From Vanessa cardui (taxonomy: Eukaryota; Arthropoda; Insecta; Lepidoptera; Nymphalidae), in assembly GCF_905220365.1 (NCBI RefSeq), contig NC_061154.1, positions 1,178,001 through 1,242,000 on the forward strand: 64,000 nucleotides of DNA, written 5' to 3'. The position numbers and the translations under genes are program-made. Below, one piece after another: positions 10,761-23,690 of the stretch. Under the pieces are notes generated by a model that was not told where the DNA came from, did no database searches, and saw nothing but the letters and a program-made list of their open reading frames with translations. Each line of letters starts with the position of its first letter. Positions within the stretch are counted from its first letter, which is position 1.

Positions 10761-11735
10761 TCACTCTAATACTAATCTATGACGGGTGCGCGCTACATCG
10801 ATGTCGGCATAATGGTGCTGAGACAATGGGCTTCAAGTCTTGTTTATTGAGTCGATGGAGTTGTTTTGAGGTAAAATGTGTGCAGGAGTGGAGGCGGCGT
10901 CTGATCTCAGAGAGCCAATAGTAGCGAGTGGGGCTCGTAGTGGGAGGAACGTGTAACCATGCATTTAGTTCACGTGATGCGGAGAATGCCACACGATGCT
11001 ACCATACGTTTCATTATAAATAATACGAGTTTGTTTATCCTCTCGGACCGAATTAAACTCATACACTTAATAGCTGATAGACCGTCCGCTATCATAATTA
11101 AGACGTTATTTTTTGTTTTGACGTTTAAAGGCGCTGGATCGACATTGGCATATTACAATGTACTTAAATAGAGCACGGTTTCTTCATGACTGTTATTTAT
11201 ATGGTCTCTTATTGAATAACGCTATTAATTTCTTTTGATATTTACCAATTAAAAACAAACGTTTTTAATTATGTACCGATACAATATCTAAAGATGTGTA
11301 ACCAAGATTGTTAGAGCAGTAAGTATTAAATAATGTATAATTTCAATTAAATATTAAAAGATAAATTAAAAAAAAAAAAACAATGTAAAACATTACCACA
11401 GCTAGATTTTAAATTAAAATGTCAATTATAATATACTTACAAAGCTTGGTTAGAATTCCATTTTTAAAAAGAACCATTGGGTTACAATGACAGTATTGGA
11501 AAAGATCTGATAAAAATTATAGATAATTATTTAAAATAGACCACGTCGATATAAACCAAATGTGTATAACCTCAAATGTTCGGTGCTCACATTATTAATA
11601 AAACATTTAGAGTTAAAAGATATCATAATGTTAAAATACTAACCTTCCTCTTGGCAATCGAGAAAATTCGAGGAACATTACTAGTTCATACCGGTTACTT
11701 TCCTTAATTTAAATTTCAAAAAGTTTGTCGTTCAC
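10761..11735. other. Unique stretch, moderately GC-rich at its start
   Basis: 10780-11000 keeps somewhat raised G+C and holds an E-box 'cacgtg' near 10971. The remainder is AT-rich. No gene is supported. Confidence 0.4.
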
Positions 11736-11739
11736 AACA

Positions 11740-12000
11740 GCCGATATTCGACATTATCGACGCGAGCGATATAATTTAGGCGGCGACTGAACGTATGAAT
11801 TATAACAAGCGCGGACTCTTAATAAAAACTTGTCGTTCGATAACTGAGACGCATAAATAAGCTCAGAGAAGCGGAGTACATTGCGATCGCTGATTAGCCG
11901 TCGCGTGACAACGTCGTATTTGTAACTTCATTGTACAACGCATCCTCGGAGCGTCAAAACAGGGGCAAAGTTTGTTAGTCATAGTTTCGATTTTAGTATC
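11740..12000. other. CG-containing island, possible regulatory element
   Basis: Frequent CG dinucleotides (for example 'gacgcgagcg', 'gccgtcgcgtgacaacgtcg') in an otherwise AT-rich region, with no repeat or coding signature. Function is inferred only from composition. Confidence 0.3.
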
Positions 12001-12132
12001 CGTATTGATCACCGAATTTATTGTTTTTTTTTTTAATTATATATTTCGTGATTTATACCATAATAAGCCTAATCAGTATTAGTGTATTCCGGTTCGATGT
12101 GTACAAACCGTACAATAGTCAGTAAATGGTGT

Positions 12133-12272
12133 AAAAGACATAATATCTCAGATCCCACTTTTGGTGGCGTAATATTAATAAGTAATAATATTTATTGAAG
12201 TCTATAGGTTGTGATTACTAAACATCAGATGGTTAATTTGCCCATCTAACTGCCTATATTGTTAAAAAATAA
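12133..12272 (+). repeat. Diverged family B repeat, 3' part
   Basis: The order 'gacataatatctcagatccc', 'ttggtggcg', 'catcagatggttaatttgcc' parallels 'gacatagcatcttagttccc', 'ttggtggcg', 'catcaggtggcccatatgc' in the copy at 13729-14027. It is heavily diverged. Confidence 0.6.
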
Positions 12273-12689
12273 TGATAAATAAGAGGCGAATTGAATTAAA
12301 ACGTTCATAAAATAAAATGGATTATGCAAAAAATGATTTCAGAAGATTTGTCACTACTGTTACAAAATTTAATAGGGCTTATAATCATTCATAGTGGAAC
12401 GATTATTTTGATAATTTATTCGATTACGTGATATAATTGCGTGTATGCTTAATGGTCAAAAATAAATCGACAGTCAATTTCAAATGTACAACACCTTTGG
12501 ATATAAGAAGCTCAAATCAGCAGTTATTTTTCTCAGGAAATAAATAATGATAATTACGAAAGATTTTATTTGTATATTAATAATCATACTACACTCACAC
12601 ACTCATTCCCACCTGCACACTCACACACATAACTTTGTTTACAAATTAAATAAAAGTAAAAGCAAAGTTACAGGCGCCAAAAACACACT

Positions 12690-12760
12690 GTTGGCCAAAG
12701 TCCTTTCCTCTTAAGAAGGTTTGGTGCTAATTCCACCACTCTACTTCAATACTAGCTTAC
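12690..12760 (-). mobile_element. Diverged SINE fragment
   Basis: On the plus strand, 'ggccaaagtcctttcctctt', 'gaaggtttgg', 'attccaccactct' parallels 'gggctaaaggcctcctctcc', 'gaaggtttgg', 'attccaccacgct' of minus-strand SINE copies such as 33309-33580. It is an old fragment. Confidence 0.5.
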
Positions 12761-12764
12761 ATCG

Positions 12765-13725
12765 AGTGATTTTAATTAATAAAAAATCTATTTGTATATA
12801 TCATGATTAAATGAAAATATTTCCCAAAGTAAAAAATATATTTAATAACCAACTTCTAGACAATAAAAAAGTGACGTTTAAAACTATTTCTGATTTTCAA
12901 TTCGTCACATTGACAATATTAGGTATGTAGAAAGAAGTACCGCGTACCTATACTTCATCAGACAGTCTCAGGCGAGGCTCGAACTAAATGAATTATAAAC
13001 AAAAAAATTTATGATACATTTTTCTCCTTGTGTTGGACAAGGAGAACATATTAAAATGAGATAGATTCGATAAACATTTCATGAGGAATCTTTCGCAAAA
13101 TGATTAATTAGCATTCCCTCCCACCCAGCGTTCAGAAGACGCGCTTTCATTAAAAAAGTTCAACTGTCTATTTGAAAATTATTTTAAATTATTCAGGTCA
13201 CCAAAATTGACATAGCACCTTGCCTCTTTTAACAATATATGTGAATACGATAACCTTAGCATGCCTTTAGTGTAGTCGCAGCCTTATGTTACAAATCGCA
13301 TCGTGTTAATGAGGTGAAATTGAATATGGGCCATTTAATTAGCCGGTTAAAAATCTGTTTCATTTAGAACCGTATTGCGTGTCAAATCCTTATTTGTTAA
13401 GATACTGTCAATATTTTTTTCACGTTTTGCTGGAAGTATAACACAAGAATGCTTATGTTTGTTCATATCATACGTTGGCAATCGGCGAACGAGTTTAGAA
13501 TTAATCGTCCCATACTTTATGATTGTATGAAGCAATAATATTCGAAATATTAGTAATTTTTTTTTTAATTTAAAAATCAAAAAACGTACAATGTCTTATA
13601 ACAAACCTTATTTGAGTTATTTTTCAAACAATCTGAATCAACCAAATGATTTTTTATAACATATATAACGTTCTATATGACATATTTAATATGATTAAAA
13701 TATTTTTTTTTATTGGTAGATATGT
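12765..13725. other. AT-rich unique stretch, no gene seen
   Basis: No recognised repeat. The 77-codon minus-strand frame at 13347-13580 has no family resemblance. Confidence 0.45.
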
Positions 13726-13728
13726 TTC

Positions 13729-14027
13729 TTGGTGGTAGAGTTTGTGCAAGCCCGCCTGGGTAGGTACCACCCACTCATCAGATATTCTACCGCTAAACAA
13801 CAGTGCTCATTATTGTTGTGTTCCGATTTGAAGGATGAGTGAGCCAGTGTAACTACAGACACAAGGGACATAGCATCTTAGTTCCCAAGTTTGGTGGCGC
13901 ATTGACGATGTAAGGAATAGTTAATATTTCTTACAGCGTCATTCTCTATGAGTGATGGTGACCATTTACCATCAGGTGGCCCATATGCTTGTTCGCCAAC
14001 CTATTCCATAAAATAAAAAATATAAAA
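13729..14027 (+). repeat. Family B interspersed repeat, near full length
   Basis: It starts 'ttggtggtagag', contains 'gggtaggtaccacccactca', 'gttgtgttccg', 'cttagttccc', 'tttcttacag' and 'catcaggtggcccatatgc', and ends in an A-rich tail ('ccataaaataaaaaatataa'). The tail suggests a retroposon with this strand as sense. The same word series recurs at 24700-24981 (-), 26879-27164 (-), 62991-63272 (+) and in at least eight fragments here. I recognise it as extremely common in Lepidoptera but cannot assign it to SINE or LINE with certainty. I could not read a target-site duplication. Confidence 0.8.
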
Positions 14028-14029
14028 GT

Positions 14030-14545
14030 GGTCTTTTCCGTGGATTGGATAGCAAGTTTACTTTAAATTAAATATTTTAATAAAGGATGGTTGTTGCAGG
14101 CACGGTGGACATGACATGTTAGAAATAAATCATTTGATTGGGCTTTGATTTTAAAAAGTGATTAATACTCCTTACAGATACAGTATGTTCCAATGTCACA
14201 TGTCAAAGCTGACAACTAACCATTTGACCTGGATACCTTAAAACAAAACGCATACCTATATAATTATGTTATTAAAAACCAATACAAATAAATCATTTTC
14301 TAATGCTTGCCTAAAATAACTAAGATTCACTTCTGAGTTTCAGGTAGAATCTTCTCTTCTCGGTAGAATCAATCAGTGGCTTCGAAAATAGCTAGCTAAG
14401 CTATCTAGCTTTATTAATACTATACTGTAAAAATTGCTTATATGATTATGAAATACGAAAAATGTTTTAAACGATATTATTGCCATGATATTACGATCTG
14501 TGTTTGTTTTGTTAAAAAAGTTTTGTTACGTAATAAAATTAACTG
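14030..14545. other. AT-rich stretch, no gene seen
   Basis: No supported gene. A short 'tctcggtagaatc' at about 14357 could be a scrap of the LINE family at 23277-23690. Confidence 0.4.
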
Positions 14546-14903
14546 AATATACAAAGTAGTAATAAAAAAGTAAAGCAACAGCCTGGTAAATTTCCCACTG
14601 CCGGGCTAAGGCCTCCTCTCCCATTAAGGAGACGGTTTGGAACATATTACAATACGCTGTTCCAATGCGGGTTGGTGGAATGCATATGTGGCAGAATTTC
14701 GATGAAATTAGACACATGCAGGTTTCCTCACGATGTTTCTTCTTCACCACCGAGCACGAGATGAATTATAACACACAAATTAAGGCCATATATATAGAGG
14801 GGTGCTTGCCTGAGTATGAGCCCGAAATCATCGGTTAAGATGCACGCGTTCTAACCACTGGGCCATCTCAGCTCAATCTACAGATCTCTCAATATACAAA
14901 GTA
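14546..14903 (-). mobile_element. Full-length Metulj-like SINE with 13-bp target-site duplication
   Basis: The perfect direct repeat 'aatatacaaagta' at 14546-14558 and 14891-14903 bounds the insert. On the minus strand it has a tRNA-like head with an A-box-like 'tggcccagtgg' and a degenerate B box ('gggctcatactcagg' in place of 'gggttcaaacccagg'). A body with 'gaggaaacctgcatgtg' and 'ccaacccgcattggaacag' follows, then 'caggctgttgctttac' and a T-rich tail instead of (GTT)n. About 20 extra bases precede the head. Such elements are transcribed by RNA polymerase III and mobilised by LINE enzymes. Confidence 0.92.
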
Positions 14904-14909
14904 TATGAT

Positions 14910-17900
14910 CTAAACTGCATAGATGACAGACAACAATAAAGATAATAATTTTTAATCAAATTCATAATATTTTTTTGTCATTTAAGACTGAGTTCCTTGA
15001 CACTGATATTATAGGATTTTTTTAAACTGTCAGAATTTGCATTATCTAATATGTTTTATCTCTTGTATTTAAAATAAATTTTACACTGGCAACACTTTAC
15101 AACAAATATTTTGTGGTAAAATATATGTCGAACTGATGGTACCTTACCAGATTCGAAAAGATCTTTTATCTTTTTTTATTGTTGTATTTGAAAATTTGAG
15201 GCTGCTGTTTATATTTTTTTATTTACACGATTATTAAAACAGTTTTATTTCGGTTATAAAAATCTTCTTAAAAATTGCTAATAAAAATTTATATTCTGAT
15301 AAAGATCTAAATGAGTGTGTTTTAAGCTAACGAATTCGATTTTATGACATTGTCAGTAGATATTGTATCTGGATTATTTTTATTGGAAACTGTTGCTTTG
15401 ATCGTATTTTAGAGTCCGTTGGTGTTTGGCATGAAAAGGTCTACTTTCTTGGAGTAACTTTTGCTTCATACAAAGTTTCAACCATTTCTTTCTTTCTTCC
15501 ATTCTTTCCGTGGAAGAGCATTCCACGGCCAAACCACACACACAGAAATATAATCTCATTTATTATATTCAATAATTACATATGACCAAAAAAATGCTTT
15601 AAAGTAAGAATATATCAGCTGGGTAATATACTATTGGGTTATACAATTGTATCAATATCAACTATATATGGATGTCTTTATCTTTGGTGCCCATAAATAT
15701 CACTGGGCGCAAGGGGTAATATTAAAGATCATTGATTTTATAATTGTCAAATGTATAGGTTGTAATGTATATCAGTCCTGCTCATCACTATAGTACACTC
15801 TCCGCTCACATCTAATTTTAAACCCAACTACTTATAACAGCCAGCAGATACAGCACCAATTTACGCACATACCTTGGTATATGGACACTTACCAATGCAA
15901 ATGGATGCCATGACTGAAATAACCCATCATCATCATCAGCAGTTAGTGTGAGCAAGTGTTATGGTGTTGTAGGTACTGATAAGAAAGGTGCGCATTATAA
16001 TCATTGGAGTTAATCCCCTTTCTTACAATAATAACCAAAATATATAGTGATTTCATGACTCCTAATTAATTTATCGGCCCAATTTAATTAACACATTCCG
16101 TTGAAATACAAACATAAAAATAAATTTAATAGTTGAACGTTAAAATTAACAAGGTTTATATAAGTTTGATGACCCGGTGATTTTTTTTTTAAAAAAAAAC
16201 CACATTGAAAACTCAGAAGTTAATGAGATGAAATGCAGGCGTCGGTGACAATGTCTAATTTATTTTATAAATGGTTTTTATTTAATTTATTCGGTGCGAG
16301 AAGGAGGCTGGTTCTTGATTCTTGTTACGATACGATAATCTTGGCTTACAGAATGTTTGTGAACGTTTAATTGGCAGAGGATGGGTTCGGTTCGAGGCTT
16401 TTTATTGCTGATCTGCACGATGTGTAATTCTGTACCTAGGCCATGGTCTGAACCACCTGTGCTTGGGAATTAACATGGATTTTTGATTTTAAATACAACT
16501 TGCTACATATCTTTGTGAAATATTATTTGAATTTTAAGTTTTATGAGTTACAGTTCGCTCAAGATTTCGTATAGAATAATGATGAATTGTTTCTGACACT
16601 GGTAATAGATGTTTGATACTACATCCAATCCCTTAAATTCGAACGTGTTCTATATTTAAAAAGTTATTGAGAACTCAATCCTCAAACCCTTAATTATATA
16701 AGAAATTAGAACTATTTCAAAGTAACTAACCTCTTTTAATCGCCTTCAAATTTTAATGACAATACTTTAAGAATTATTATTTATTTTACAAAGCATGATT
16801 ACGCTGCTAAAAAAATTGTTTTATTTTCTGGAGAAGCGTGGTGTAGACTCTTTGCAATACCACTTTGCATCATTCTACCGCCAAGTATATGGACTTAGTA
16901 CTATTGAGTTATTTTTTGAAAAATTGCAGAATAAGGCTGTGTTTATTTGACATTTAAGCTATAACTTGTTTGTATTCAGGATATCAATGTATTGCTAGTA
17001 AGAAATATAAATATATTGAGGTTTTAAGCAATTTAATTATAAGCAAAGAATAATGTCATCGATATTAATTCAAATAGATAATTTGAAAATGGAATAACAA
17101 AAAACGACCAAAAATTTTGGAAAAAAATCGTAACATGATTTGAAAGGTTGGGTTCATATTTGTACCGTTAGCAAAACATTTGCTAAACTACAATTGAAAA
17201 TAGAAAAAAAAATTTAAAGCGTAAATTTATTTCATATATTTAATGAATCTTTATTAAAATGCAAATACCTCACTGACCGACATACAACAGCACCTGCGAA
17301 CGAAATCATTATGTAGTTTAGTAGTTTTTTTATAGTGACCCAGTAATTATATACACTTGTTACTCGTAAATGGAGCTCTTAATGAACGCTTCGTATAACT
17401 TATTGTACGTTGACAGAGTCATTGTTACGATGACAGCTTGAGTGCGTGAGAATTAAGAATTTAGATGAAGGGTCCATAGTTTGACGACAACGATGTATTG
17501 TGTGTTACATCAAAATATTTTTGTCGCAAGACTATGCAAGCCAATACATTGTCATATTTAAAAATTAACGTTTTAAATTTAAATATAGAATTACGATTTG
17601 ATATGATGGCAAAGTTATCAGGACATATGCTTATAAAATGTTTTTCATTAATTATAAAAAAAATTAAATAAAATACAAAGCCTTTTATTTCTTGCACAAT
17701 GCTACTTTAAGTAAAATTTCGAAAAAAAAGATTATGACTATTAATAAAAAGAAAGTTAATATATACTACTTTTTACAATTTATAATATTTTTAGCAAGAA
17801 CCCCTCCTCATGTAAAGGCCTCTAAAGAAGTCAATTTTTCTCGGTCTTGTACTATTAGCGGCCAGCGGCAGCTTTTCAGTAATTATAATAAATAAATTAT

Positions 17901-19220
17901 TTAGAACAATTGCAATCTTCGTAATGGTAGATAATGATAGATACCTAGAATATGCGAATCATATATTTTATTTGTCAAATATTTTATGTAATTCATTTAG
18001 AAATTATGATCATTTTTCACGAAATATTTGTCTAATGTCTGCGCTACACATATACCAAGAATTCTCATCCAGATCATATTCGAGTAGCAATTCCAAATAT
18101 GTGTCATTATTTCACGCTCCGAGTGGGGGAACGGCGGTATTTACCAGCTGCAATATGCACTCGGGAATCGATTAAAATTAACCTTAAGAAGGTAAAATAA
18201 TATTGAGCCGCTCTTTGTTGTACTAGGAATCGAATTGGAATCGATTTTGAATTTTTTAAATTGTCCTGTCAATGTAAGTAATGACTGTGTTCGTTCGTGC
18301 TACTGTATTAGCGACAACGTTTTGAATTTCGAATCGCTTTTTGATATCATTCATGTCTTCGGAAATTGTCTTTTTCGTAAAATACGTATATATAGTACGA
18401 CACAAATTTGATGTAGCATCAGCAAAATTAGTAAAAACCGATCACATCATCTTATTTCTTACGTGGATATGATCTTTACACAAACGTAATTTCTAATATC
18501 ATATGACCTAATATATTCGTCAATTTGATACGTCCATTTCACGAGAATTTAGAAAAGAAGAAGCGAGGAAATCGTCGAATGGCACGATAGGGAACTATTT
18601 ATATTGATTATATAAATAGCCAGTAATTGTTTTTATTGAATTTGTTACTAAAAATTGAAGTTACTAAAAATTGCATCGTGTATTTTTTTCTTATCTTATG
18701 ATTGTTTTCTGATACAGCGACAAACACAGTCGACCGAAAGGGAAATAATATGGATAATGAACATAATATGTGGATTGAGAATTGCATCATGTATTGGGGA
18801 TGGTTTAAATCGTGGAATTATAATCTCACCACGGCGCTAGCGGTGTAGCCTCAGCTTTATTAGTATGAGATCTTTATTACTATGATAACTCGAATCATGA
18901 AAGTAAGCGTAAAAAGTCCTTAATACAATTATGACTTTTTACAATATGTAATAATGACGATTGTAATGATTTAGAAGAAAATCATTACATTAGTATTTTC
19001 TCGTAACACATTAGTACAGCTGGTTAACAGTATTATATCCAGCTTGTAACAAATTATCGATAATATGTCTCTGCATTAATGACATCATATGTTATCGAAA
19101 AATCATGCGTACGGCATACGTTATGTTGTTTTGTAACTTAGTTTATATAAAAATATTTACATCAAAACTTGGAATTGAAAATTTAAATGAACCTTGTGAT
19201 GTTTTTACATACATTACATT
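14910..19220. other. Long AT-rich unique stretch, no gene seen
   Basis: About 4.3 kb with no recognised repeat or supported coding frame. It includes a T10/A9 tract at 16181-16199, a possible weak TE scrap near 17800-17880, and short direct repeats at 18645-18673. Open frames near 17692-18175 show no family resemblance. Confidence 0.45.
18645..18795. repeat. Short local direct repeats
   Basis: 'ttactaaaaattg' occurs twice in tandem (18645-18657, 18661-18673). 'attgcatcgtgtatt' at 18670-18684 recurs with one change at 18781-18795. This may be slippage or the trace of a small local duplication. Confidence 0.5.
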
Positions 19221-19228
19221 AATAGAAT

Positions 19229-19508
19229 GTAAATTTCCCCCTTCTGGGCTAAGGCCTCTTCTCCCTTTGAGGAGAAGGTTTGGAACATATTCCGCCACGC
19301 TTGTCCAATACGGGTTGGTGGAATACACATGTGGCAGAATTTCGATGAAATTAGACATGCTGGTTTCCTCACGATGTTTTCCTTCACCACCGAGCACGGG
19401 ATGAGTTATAAACACAAATTAAGCACATGAATATTCAGTGGAGCTTGCCTAGGTTTGAACCTGTGATCATCGATGAGGAACGCGTTCTAACCACTGGACC
19501 ATCTCGGT
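19229..19508 (-). mobile_element. Metulj-like SINE, nearly full length
   Basis: Minus strand: an A-box-like 'tggtccagtgg', a B-box-like 'aggttcaaaccta', then 'ccaacccgtattgg' and 'tcctcaaagggagaagaggcc'. The final 'caggctg' and tail are missing, and no target-site duplication is readable. Overlapping open frames at 19105-19404 (+) and 19143-19415 (-) are artefacts of the SINE sequence. Confidence 0.9.
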
Positions 19509-19514
19509 GTGTCT

Positions 19515-20745
19515 TAGTTGGCATCAAATAAATTAAATAACAAACGACCGTTCGTAACATTCTTTAAACTTTCATTCTTTACCTGCATATGAAATTATAT
19601 ATAAATTTCACTGAACATTTTCAATGTGACAACATTGTCGAGATAAGTAGTATCGCGCACCTGCCGATTGAGTGCGGTTCGATTTCCGTTTGATGCTCAC
19701 GATTGCTGAGTTGCATATATTAGAAAAAAAATCAAGTTTGACTGCATATTTATCTGAGATAATAATGTTGATAGAATTACATTCTGGCTAGTTTATTTAT
19801 ATCTAGATCTTTTCGAAACTAGCTTAATAAGATATTATGAAGAAATTCTCTACGCGTTAAATGTAATTTTGAAGTGTGTAATTTTATTAGAAGATTAGCC
19901 GCTTCTTTGCTTTTTTTGTGTCGATTTTATAAATACTATATTTTATCGATTTATTTTATAATTACTGTTTTGTAATTGGAGTAGCTATGGTATCCTGAGG
20001 TTAAATGTATAGCATTCGTGAATGTCATTGACCTTGTTTTTGTTGTTCCTGATTTTTGTATATTTTCATCTTGATATAGCTCTGCCACCGAGATGTACCT
20101 AAATAAAATTCGTATTTCTTCCCTACAAAGTCAGGATGGGCAGCCAGTGTTGACAGTAGTTATTAATAAAGACAAGCGATAATAAAATACCTCCGTTAGA
20201 TTGATGTGTTAACAATGTAGTTTTTATTCAGATTGTTTTACTAATATGTAATATTTGTGAGATAACGTTAATATTTCAAAGAAATCGGTGGATTAAAATA
20301 AAATTTTAATTTATTATATAGGAAGCATTGCTTCTTAAGGATTTATCACAACACAAAATGAGTGAATACATACATTGCTGTACAAGTAGGACACAAACTA
20401 TTGTATATTGTATATATTGAGGAAAAAAATGAATATCAAAAATATATATTTATATAAACATAATACAATTTTGAAGATATTACATTTATATAATAAATAA
20501 ATATTTAAAAGCGTAGGTTTGGCCGTATTCTTACACCGAGTCCGCCTTGCATTCTGTTTTGTATCCTTTTGATCCGTAAGTGTGTTCGATCCTTTATTAT
20601 CTAGGCTGATATGACAATAAAGGAAATAAAGTCACACATGTTGACTTAAATCAGCAATAAACCTTAATCAGTATTAGCCATTATGTTACGTATTTATCTC
20701 ACACGATTAGCAGGAAGCAATAAACTATGGAATATAATCAAACAT
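19515..20745. other. AT-rich unique stretch, no gene seen
   Basis: No recognised repeat, RNA gene or coding frame. Confidence 0.45.
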
Positions 20746-20749
20746 CGTA

Positions 20750-22560
20750 TTGATAAACGTTTTGACTCGAAAAAGGATAATCCGTTCTGAAATCTGTCCG
20801 CTCGCAAAGCGACGGAAGCCTTAAGACGAAATCAAAAGTTCCCTTCCCCAGCAATAACTCACCGGCGATCCTCCTCGTCCATATTCCGCGATTCCCCAAC
20901 AATGGATTGGACAACACACGTCGACCGTCGAAAATTCCGTAAGCACCCATAAATCATTGACATAGCGGAAGTGCGTGGCCCGAGCCTCGATCCGGCAATA
21001 ACCGTTGCGCCGATCTCCGGTATTTTCAGCGTGATAGATAAATTAAATGCCGGCACACCCGACGGGACAGACGCCGGAGCGCCAGGAATGTCCGAATAAA
21101 TTTTTTGATAAATGCACCGGAAGCCCCAGCTATTACGTGACACTGCCCCCGTTCCGTCTTACGCCTCGGTCATTGTTTTTCCCGAGCGGCATCCACGGAA
21201 TCCCAGGATGCTATCCAAACCGGCGTGCGCGGCGCTTTGAATCGATAAGATCGCAGCCGATAACAGCCGCCTAATAGGTCAGTTCTGTGTCGGAATTAAT
21301 CAAGCATCAAAGGGCTGGATGTAATCGAGAGTCAAACGGTACGGGTGCGTCGTATATCTCACTAATTAATGGTTTCGCTAGAAACGTTTCACATACAAAG
21401 GACACCGCTCGAAAAATAATCTCCCTCTTTAGACCTAGACGCGAACTGTCGACATATGCCGTGGCGTGTGACGGCAAATGTTCGTCTCGGGGGCGACGTG
21501 CGTGCTCTATAAAGCGATATTAAAATCGCCTCGGCAATAAACATAGTCGACGATGTTAATTCGAACGCATAAAACAATGCTTTATCTACGATCGGCGAGC
21601 CCTCGGAGAGTTTAGTGTGAAATGTGTTCTCAGAGACACCGTTTAGTAGCGTAATGCGCGTGACTGTCGTACAAATTATGCATTTCGGAGACAAGTCGAT
21701 TTTATTGCCGCGGAAGTGACGTCAATAAACCACTGTACCGTAGTTTAATGTTCGACTCGTATAATTTCCGATCGTTCCTTCCACGATATGCATCACGTTC
21801 CGGCACGGTATACGGAACACGAACAAAGTGAAATAGACGTATCGATGACTTACTAGGCACGGCCGGTATGTCTATTGATGATTGTATGCATACGATGCGA
21901 GAAATTCTGCGGAGAGTTTAGCTTTGCATCGTTTTATACATCGACGGCGTATATTCAAATTAAATTGCAGTAAAGACTTGAAGAGTTCGTGTAATGAGAC
22001 GTCGGTTTTATATTCAAACATAATGTCCTTGAAGCAATAATATAAAAAGGTTTAAAATAATAAAAGGAATACGGGTCTATAATGTAATGGAATTGATAAA
22101 TTGATCGAATCGGCCGCATGCGTTTATCAAAAGCGTTATTACGAGGAAACGCCCCGAAAATAAATGTCGTTCGTCCGAAACGCCCAGTCTCCAAAAAAGT
22201 TGTTAAACTCCTCACCTCATATTGAACAGAAAATAAATCGTATACTCGCTTTAAGTGCCAATAAAAGTTGGAGTAAATCATAAAAGTATCACTCCTCGAG
22301 AAATGTCCGTAACAAGTGTGTTATTGCAGAATAATTCAGTATCAAGGAGGGTGGTTTGAGAGATGACTCCCCTAAGAATCTCGTTCGGTTCAGGAATTCC
22401 CGACGCTATATCGAAAGCCTTCGATTATTTATCGGACCCGTGTCTACTTTTCATTTTACTCCTTTCGCCGGTAAACAAACACGTCCCCGAGGTAGCATAG
22501 TTTACACGCTATCCCCGTTAACCCTGCTATATTATATATGACGTTGACAAATGGAATCGG
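20750..22560. promoter_or_regulatory. 1.8-kb repeat-free CpG-rich block, candidate regulatory region
   Basis: G+C is about half in many lines (32 of 60 bases in 20941-21000 and 31 of 60 in 21061-21120) against about one third outside. CG dinucleotides are frequent throughout. None of the repeat families found elsewhere in the window occurs in it. Several homeodomain-type cores (TAATTA/ATTAAT) and one full CRE-type palindrome 'tgacgtca' at 21717-21724 are present. Open frames such as 21047-21274 and 21389-21694 occur on both strands in overlapping positions without family resemblance, which argues against coding. The composition and repeat exclusion fit a constrained noncoding region; function is inference. 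Confidence 0.4.
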
Positions 22561-22564
22561 CCGT

Positions 22565-23275
22565 TTTAATTATAATTCAGCTTGGTTAAGCTACCCTGCG
22601 GTGTGTATGACGCTTCGATGAGTGATTTGTATATTCATGGTCGAATGAAGTATGTTGATTTGTGGAATATTAATAAAGGATATCAGATTTTAGCGATGTT
22701 AAATTACGTTCTATTATATAGTGTTAAGCTGTTTCGAATTCGATGATTGTATTGGAACGGGTAAGTACTTTAATTATGCTGTTTTGATACATGCGTCGCT
22801 TCGTTATCATAATATTGGTAAAAAGTATTGAAGTGATCGTAATTTCAACTGTCAAATGTTGAAAGCTGTGTTAGAGACTCCTGGGATTACGGACTGCGTA
22901 TTCTACAGTTTCTATTTCATTCCGATGACAATTTATATCAATGGTATTTATGACGTGTTTACACGTAACCTCCAGACCAAGGAATGCTATCAATCAACAT
23001 CTTTATAAATTAAAAAAAAAAATAATGTTTTTGCTTCTTTATTTTTTCAATTAAAGTTATCAATGTTTTATTGATTTGAAATAAGAAATTGAAACGTAGA
23101 AGTTTCTGTTGCGTTTATTAATTACTCAATTTCTTTCTACAAAGGCACTAGCGTTCTTGTGTAACTCATACGTGATCTACGGTTAATATTTTCATATACA
23201 TATTAGTATATAAGAAAGGTACTAAAAGTTAATATAGAACTATAATGATTTAATGCGGCCGATAAGGTTGTTAAT
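22565..23275. other. AT-rich unique stretch, no gene seen
   Basis: No recognised repeat or coding frame; short A-run near 23011-23021. Confidence 0.45.
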
Positions 23276-23276
23276 T

Positions 23277-23690
23277 AATCAAATCAAATCAATAAAAATC
23301 AAAATAAGCTTTATTCAAGTTGGCTTTTACAAGCACTTTTGAATCGTCATTTTACAATTAAGTGAAGCTACTACCGGGTCGGAAAGTAGATTCTACCGAG
23401 AAGAACCGGCAAGAAATTCAGTAGTCAACTATCTAGTACTCTTTTTTAACATTTAAAAAATACAAAGTCATGTTAGTTAAATACAATTATTAAAATTAAC
23501 ATATCCTGATTGGAAGTCAACAGGTATTATTAACTCTACGCTTTTTTATCATCTATAAAATCTTGTATCGAATAATATGCTTTTTCTACGAATGTATATT
23601 TTACAAACGATTTGAATTTACGAAACGGCAAAGTTAAAAATGTCTGCGGAATTTAACTATATAATCGGATACCTTATCTCTGATATGTTT
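23277..23690 (-). mobile_element. 5'-truncated non-LTR LINE with (TTTGA)n tail
   Basis: Minus strand: the end of an ORF2 (23536-23655), then a 3' untranslated region with 'cttgccggttcttctcggt', 'ttcacttaattgt' and 'gcttgtaaaagccaacttg', then 'aataaagcttattttgattt' and a TTTGA-repeat tail at 23277-23298. I know this 3' end as very common in lepidopteran genomes (CR1/Jockey-like LINEs). Diverged fragments of the same end occur at 38229-38310 (-), 49030-49075 (+) and 56475-56545 (-). The 5' domains are missing. Confidence 0.8.
23536..23655 (-). pseudogene. C-terminus of LINE ORF2, broken by a stop
   Basis: The minus strand gives 38 codons and a TAG stop, with the string LPFRKFKSFVKYTF followed by EKAYYSIQDFIDDKKA. 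The pattern (I)P..FL.LP...FK.FVK...KAYYS...F is the usual C-terminal end of lepidopteran CR1/Jockey-like reverse-transcriptase ORFs. An in-frame TAA sits just before IPQ, where the family usually has a sense codon, so the copy is dead. No catalytic residues remain. Confidence 0.75.

Noticed and set aside
16181..16199. T-run followed by A-run, and a similar one at 63631-63654
   Set aside because: Homopolymer symmetry is expected in AT-rich DNA and carries little information.
19105..19415. Open frames of 99 and 90 codons on opposite strands
   Set aside because: Both run through the minus-strand SINE at 19229-19508; the SINE sequence happens to lack stops.
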